In this document: positions 4,551-7,706 of the stretch, one piece after another
Position numbering within the stretch: the first letter of the stretch is position 1
Layout of the letters: each line of letters begins with the position of its first letter
Position numbers and translations under genes: made by a program
Notes under the pieces: model-generated
The model's input: only the letters and a program-made list of their open reading frames with translations
Database searches by the model: none
What the model was told of the DNA's origin: nothing
Origin: an uncultured Bacillaceae bacterium
GTDB lineage: Bacteria > Bacillota > Bacilli > Bacillales > Pradoshiaceae
Reading direction: 5' to 3'
NCBI GenBank assembly: GCA_904501845.1
Contig: CAJGCH010000141.1
Span: 1 to 7,706 of the forward strand
DNA length: 7,706 bases

Positions 4551-6206
4551 TTATTCAACTGACATAAAAAGTCTCTCATGAATGTGATTAGCTGAGATAT
4601 AGCCAAACACCGTCGTCGGTCCTAAGGTCGAACCTGGTCCAGGATAGACGCGGCCCATGACAGAGGCAGAACAATTCCCTGTTGCATATAAGCCTTCTAT
4701 CGGTGTTCCATCACGGAGTGCCTGACCATGCTCATTGGCCACAATTCCTCCTTTTGTCCCTAGATCTCCCGGGTAGATTTTGCACGCATAAAACGGCGGT
4801 TTCTCAATGGCTCCTAAATTAGGATTTTTATATCTTGGGTCGCCATAGTATTGGTCATACGCAGAATTCCCCCGTCCAAAATCTTCATCCACCCCTTTTT
4901 CCGCAAATTGATTAAAACGGGTAACCGTGTTCCTCAATCCCTCTAAATCAATTTCACATTTGGATGCCAACTCCTCAATGGAGTCTGCTTTAATCAAGAA
5001 ACCACTTTCAATAGCCTGTTTAGGTGTCTGTCTCGGCAACATATCGCCGAACAAGTACTTATTGCGGTTCCGGCTCTCCATGATGAGCCAGGAATGAATC
5101 GCCTTTCCATTCTTCTCTTGCCTTTCTAAAATTGCGTGGCCAGCATCCGTATAGGATTGTGACTCATTAAAGTAACGCTCCCCAGTCTGATCAACAATCA
5201 TGCAATGCGGCATCGAACGTTCATAGACGAGAAATTTTCGTGCACCCGACATATCAATCGTAGTCGGCCCCCACCAAGCATCATCTAAGAGAGCTGTGTC
5301 TAAATGATGCTTTTGGGCGATTAAAAGCATATCTCCTGTATTATCTGGACTTGCCGCTGTCCAGTCTGTACCGACATGATGATATTTCATTCGCAACTCT
5401 GGATTTCGTTCAAATCCCCCGCCCGCTAGAATAACGGCCTTACATTGAATAAAAAATGGCTGACCATTCTTTTCAGCTTCAACTCCTGTAACTCTATCAT
5501 CTTCTATGATTAAATCTTTCAGAGGAGTTGATAACATAATTTGAACCTTCTTTTCCTTCGCAATCATGAGCAGACGGCTGACTAGTCCTCCTCCGATTGA
5601 TATGGCATGTCTTCCCTTAACCTTATGCCTGAACCCATTTATGAACATACCAACTACTGTGTTAAAATCCTTCGCATTGGTAAAAGCCTTCGGCAAGGAA
5701 GCTACCTTTCCTGAATATAGCGGTATCGGCGCATCAATCTCTCCCTTCCGCAGGGACTCCTCATGCTCAGCCAATAAGCGTGCATCGAAAATCTCCGCTT
5801 CAATGGACCTTCCAATCTTTCCGCCAGGCTTCTCTGGATAATAGTCTGGGTACAAGGAGCCCGCCACCCACTTCATACCTAATTCCTCTAAGTATCGCAC
5901 CATTTTATGACCATTTCTTACATAAGCTTCTTTTCGCTCATAAGTCGAAGCAGGACCTTTATCCTCTATTATTTCCTGCATATAGGTCATCGCTTCCTCC
6001 TCACTATCTTGCAGACCAGCCTTTTTGGATACATGATTATTCGGTATCCACAGCCCTCCGCCAGAAAGAGCAGACGAACCTCCCCACACAGCCCCTTTTT
6101 CAATGATTGCAGTCTTTAGCCCATGATCAGCTGCCGTTATCGCCGCTACCAATCCGCCCGCCCCACTGCCTACAACGACCACATCATACTCCTCTTCCCA
6201 ATTCAT
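4551..6206 (-). CDS. FAD-dependent dehydrogenase, 3-ketosteroid delta1-dehydrogenase-like
   Basis: The product is 551 residues and belongs to the FAD_binding_2 group (fumarate reductase flavoprotein / 3-ketosteroid delta1-dehydrogenase). The FAD site is GSGAGG (13-18), Glu36, and GGSSALSGGGLWIPNN (42-57). The C-terminal FAD block comprises PGDLGTKGG (479-487), GLYATGN (505-511) and VMGRVYPGPGSTLGP (516-530). Its Tyr521-x-x-x-Gly525 matches, as I recall, the Tyr/Gly pair that handles the ketone end of the steroid in delta1-dehydrogenases. DYYPEKPGG further upstream also resembles that family. There is no signal peptide, Tat motif or haem-binding CxxCH, so it is not a flavocytochrome c. The length is typical. 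AAGGGAG (6214-6220) supports the ATG at 6206. No steroid-degradation genes are nearby, so the substrate could be a steroid or another cyclic ketone. A generic fumarate-reductase-like enzyme is the main alternative. The promoter is unclear. Confidence 0.85.
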   Translation of the reverse strand: MNWEEEYDVVVVGSGAGGLVAAITAADHGLKTAIIEKGAVWGGSSALSGGGLWIPNNHVSKKAGLQDSEEEAMTYMQEIIEDKGPASTYERKEAYVRNGHKMVRYLEELGMKWVAGSLYPDYYPEKPGGKIGRSIEAEIFDARLLAEHEESLRKGEIDAPIPLYSGKVASLPKAFTNAKDFNTVVGMFINGFRHKVKGRHAISIGGGLVSRLLMIAKEKKVQIMLSTPLKDLIIEDDRVTGVEAEKNGQPFFIQCKAVILAGGGFERNPELRMKYHHVGTDWTAASPDNTGDMLLIAQKHHLDTALLDDAWWGPTTIDMSGARKFLVYERSMPHCMIVDQTGERYFNESQSYTDAGHAILERQEKNGKAIHSWLIMESRNRNKYLFGDMLPRQTPKQAIESGFLIKADSIEELASKCEIDLEGLRNTVTRFNQFAEKGVDEDFGRGNSAYDQYYGDPRYKNPNLGAIEKPPFYACKIYPGDLGTKGGIVANEHGQALRDGTPIEGLYATGNCSASVMGRVYPGPGSTLGPTTVFGYISANHIHERLFMSVE

Positions 6207-6228
6207 AACATAACTCCCTTCTTGTCCT

Positions 6229-6243
6229 ATATAACATTTATAT
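6229..6243. repeat. Inverted repeat just upstream of the FAD enzyme gene
   Basis: ATATAA and TTATAT form a perfect 6-base inverted repeat around three bases, 8 bases upstream of the ribosome binding site. It may be an operator or a weak leader hairpin near the translation start. All-AT arms make chance occurrence quite possible. Confidence 0.2.
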
Positions 6244-6311
6244 GAAAGGAGTTGCTATAAAAGTCCTTATTCAATAGAAACCAATCCAGTCTATATCATT
6301 CACAATGAAAA

Positions 6312-6336
6312 TGACGCCTGTATAATACAGACGTCA
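6312..6336 (-). terminator. Intrinsic terminator of the FUSC-type gene
   Basis: On the minus strand TGACGTCTGTA pairs with TACAGGCGTCA over 11 positions (one G-T) around a 3-base loop, then TTTTCATTG. It starts 40 bases after the FUSC stop codon. The T tract is short on this strand. The other side is also AT-rich (AAATATTTTTAAT on the plus strand), so it could work in both directions, although no plus-strand gene reads into it. Confidence 0.75.
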
Positions 6337-6376
6337 AATATTTTTAATGTGCGAAAACTCATGTTAATAAGCCTAT

Positions 6377-7706
6377 TTATTTGTAGTAAGCCTGCTTTCT
6401 AAATCCCTTAAATATTCGCAGTGCGTCCTTTAACAATATATATTCTTCAAGAGACTCGGAAAGCTGAATTCTGTCATATAATCGGCCAGCCTGCTTATTT
6501 AATAAATCCCCCTCTAAAGAGAGAATTACTCCGAGCTCCTCCAACATTTCTCCAAGGAGACAGATATCCACATCCTCTTTTTGCATCCGCAAGAATAACT
6601 CATAAATGGCATGATTCAAACGGCGTTGAGCGGACAGAAAGTCATCCATTTCTTCAAGCTGCAGCATTTGATTATTTGAAAGGATTCTTTCCTCTATTAA
6701 AGTAGAGAGGGCAAATAAATCATTGATTGTATGCGCATTATTTCTTCGGTTCAGATAAGTACCCACTTCACGCAGCAATTCTTTGGATACTTGCTTATAG
6801 CTTTCCATCAAATCCCTTGTCCCTTTTTCCAGTGTATATGGAAGAAGGAAACGGTTTGCAAGCATACCCAATCCAATACCAATGAGAACAAGGACAATTC
6901 TTCTCATGGTCAAAACTGTCGGATCTCCAATAAGAGCAGCTGTTCCAAGGGCAGATATGGTAACCGTCAATACGACATTCCGATATTGAACCGCAAAGCC
7001 ATTCAAATAGCCGACCAACAGCACCAGGAAGGAGCGAATGGTCGTGTCCTGAAAAATATTAAATAAGAGAACAAAGATAGCTCCTCCCATCAAGGTCCCG
7101 ATCATGCGTTCCTTGAAACGAAATTTGGCTGTTTCATAATAAGGCTGTGTCACAGAAAAAATCGTAAATAAAACCCAGCGTCCATCCGTTACATTAAAAT
7201 AGTCAACAATAAAAGCTGCAATGGCAATCGTAATCCCCAAGCGCAATGCGAAAGTGAACCGAGCTGAATGCCGGTTAATATCCTTTAGAAACTGATAGAC
7301 ATTCCGATGATCCTTCGGAATCTCAACTACCTTCTCAACCTTATTCAGTTCAAGGGAATCACTCGTGTGCAGGTACATCAGCAATTCACGCAATAGCTTC
7401 AATGTGTTGATGACTTCCACTATGTATGCAGATTCACGCCCTTTAAGGGCTTTGTTTAGTCCAACCAAGGAATCATCAGACAAGCATGTCCCATTATTAA
7501 CGTAATTCTTCATCTGATTCAATTCAATATTCAGGGCTTCCAAGACATCTTCTTGGTAGTCACGTACAGCAGCGCGGTTCAATAACAAATGCAGCTTTTC
7601 AAGGCAGACTGAAATTTTCAAACGAGCTCTGCTCTCATGGGTCAGATAGTATCCCTTAATCTTCCGGAAATAAACCACCTTTCTCAGCCCATTAATGTCC
7701 GATTGG
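6377..7706 (-). CDS. FUSC-family membrane protein, N-terminus outside the window
   Basis: The frame stays open to the right edge of the window, giving at least 442 residues and missing its true start. Numbering from the first complete codon (7705), residues 1-140 are hydrophilic and probably helical. Four to six membrane helices follow between about 150 and 290. They include RWVLFTIFSVTQPYYE (about 176-191) and RMIGTLMGG (about 200-208), the conserved Arg-x-x-Gly-Thr core of the FUSC (fusaric acid resistance / YccS-like) domain. The tail from about 292 is a soluble, helix-rich region of about 150 residues. Full-length members often carry an earlier membrane half, which would lie beyond 7706. 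The GTG at 7678 lacks a clear ribosome binding site and coding continues through it (QSDINGLRK before it), so I treat it as internal. Related proteins are linked to efflux of aromatic acids or envelope functions, and the role here is unproven. A terminator follows. Confidence 0.82.
   Translation of the reverse strand, partial: QSDINGLRKVVYFRKIKGYYLTHESRARLKISVCLEKLHLLLNRAAVRDYQEDVLEALNIELNQMKNYVNNGTCLSDDSLVGLNKALKGRESAYIVEVINTLKLLRELLMYLHTSDSLELNKVEKVVEIPKDHRNVYQFLKDINRHSARFTFALRLGITIAIAAFIVDYFNVTDGRWVLFTIFSVTQPYYETAKFRFKERMIGTLMGGAIFVLLFNIFQDTTIRSFLVLLVGYLNGFAVQYRNVVLTVTISALGTAALIGDPTVLTMRRIVLVLIGIGLGMLANRFLLPYTLEKGTRDLMESYKQVSKELLREVGTYLNRRNNAHTINDLFALSTLIEERILSNNQMLQLEEMDDFLSAQRRLNHAIYELFLRMQKEDVDICLLGEMLEELGVILSLEGDLLNKQAGRLYDRIQLSESLEEYILLKDALRIFKGFRKQAYYK

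Noticed and set aside
6240..6300. TTGGTT with TTATAG 18 bases later as a promoter for the FAD enzyme.
   Set aside because: Both boxes are weak matches and the spacing is not ideal. I could not separate it from AT-rich background.
1..7706. CRISPR arrays, tRNA/rRNA genes, insertion sequences, prophage or defence genes.
   Set aside because: I looked for regular repeats, cloverleaf-like stretches, transposase or nuclease motifs and terminal repeats, and saw none.

Overview
This window looks like a chromosomal segment of a low-GC, Gram-positive Bacillales bacterium (Bacillaceae-like). Support comes from purine-rich Shine-Dalgarno sequences (AAGGAGG, AAGGGAG), use of TTG and GTG starts, a Gram-positive-type lipoprotein, a YclF/DtpT-like peptide transporter, and compact hairpin-plus-T terminators. 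No species can be named from the sequence alone.

All genes I can support lie on the minus strand, so transcription runs from high to low coordinates. From 7706 down to 1 they are: a FUSC-type membrane protein whose N-terminus lies outside the window (7706-6377); an FAD-dependent dehydrogenase of the 3-ketosteroid delta1-dehydrogenase / fumarate reductase flavoprotein type (6206-4551); a 54-residue two-helix membrane microprotein (4398-4234); an orphan lipoprotein (4062-3451); a POT-family di/tripeptide:proton symporter, dtpT-like (3269-1773); an NAD-type short-chain dehydrogenase (1541-795); a YciI/DGPF-domain protein (531-154); and the first 42 codons of a small single-helix membrane protein with a GTG start (128-1), cut by the window edge.

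The genes share one direction but do not look like one operon. An intrinsic terminator follows each of the six complete or 3'-complete genes from the FUSC protein to the SDR. Only the YciI gene and the small membrane protein after it (25 bases apart, no terminator between) look co-transcribed. No shared pathway is evident: the segment mixes peptide uptake, two redox enzymes of unknown substrate and several envelope proteins. No gap exceeds 300 bases. The intergenic regions hold terminators, a few inverted repeats and weak promoter candidates.

I see no CRISPR array, RNA gene, insertion sequence, prophage gene or recognisable defence system. The items most worth a second look are the isolated ketosteroid-dehydrogenase-like enzyme, the arginine/glycine-rich loop of the microprotein, the orphan lipoprotein with its reassigned TTG start, and the truncated gene at the left edge. 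I found no convincing new multi-gene system.
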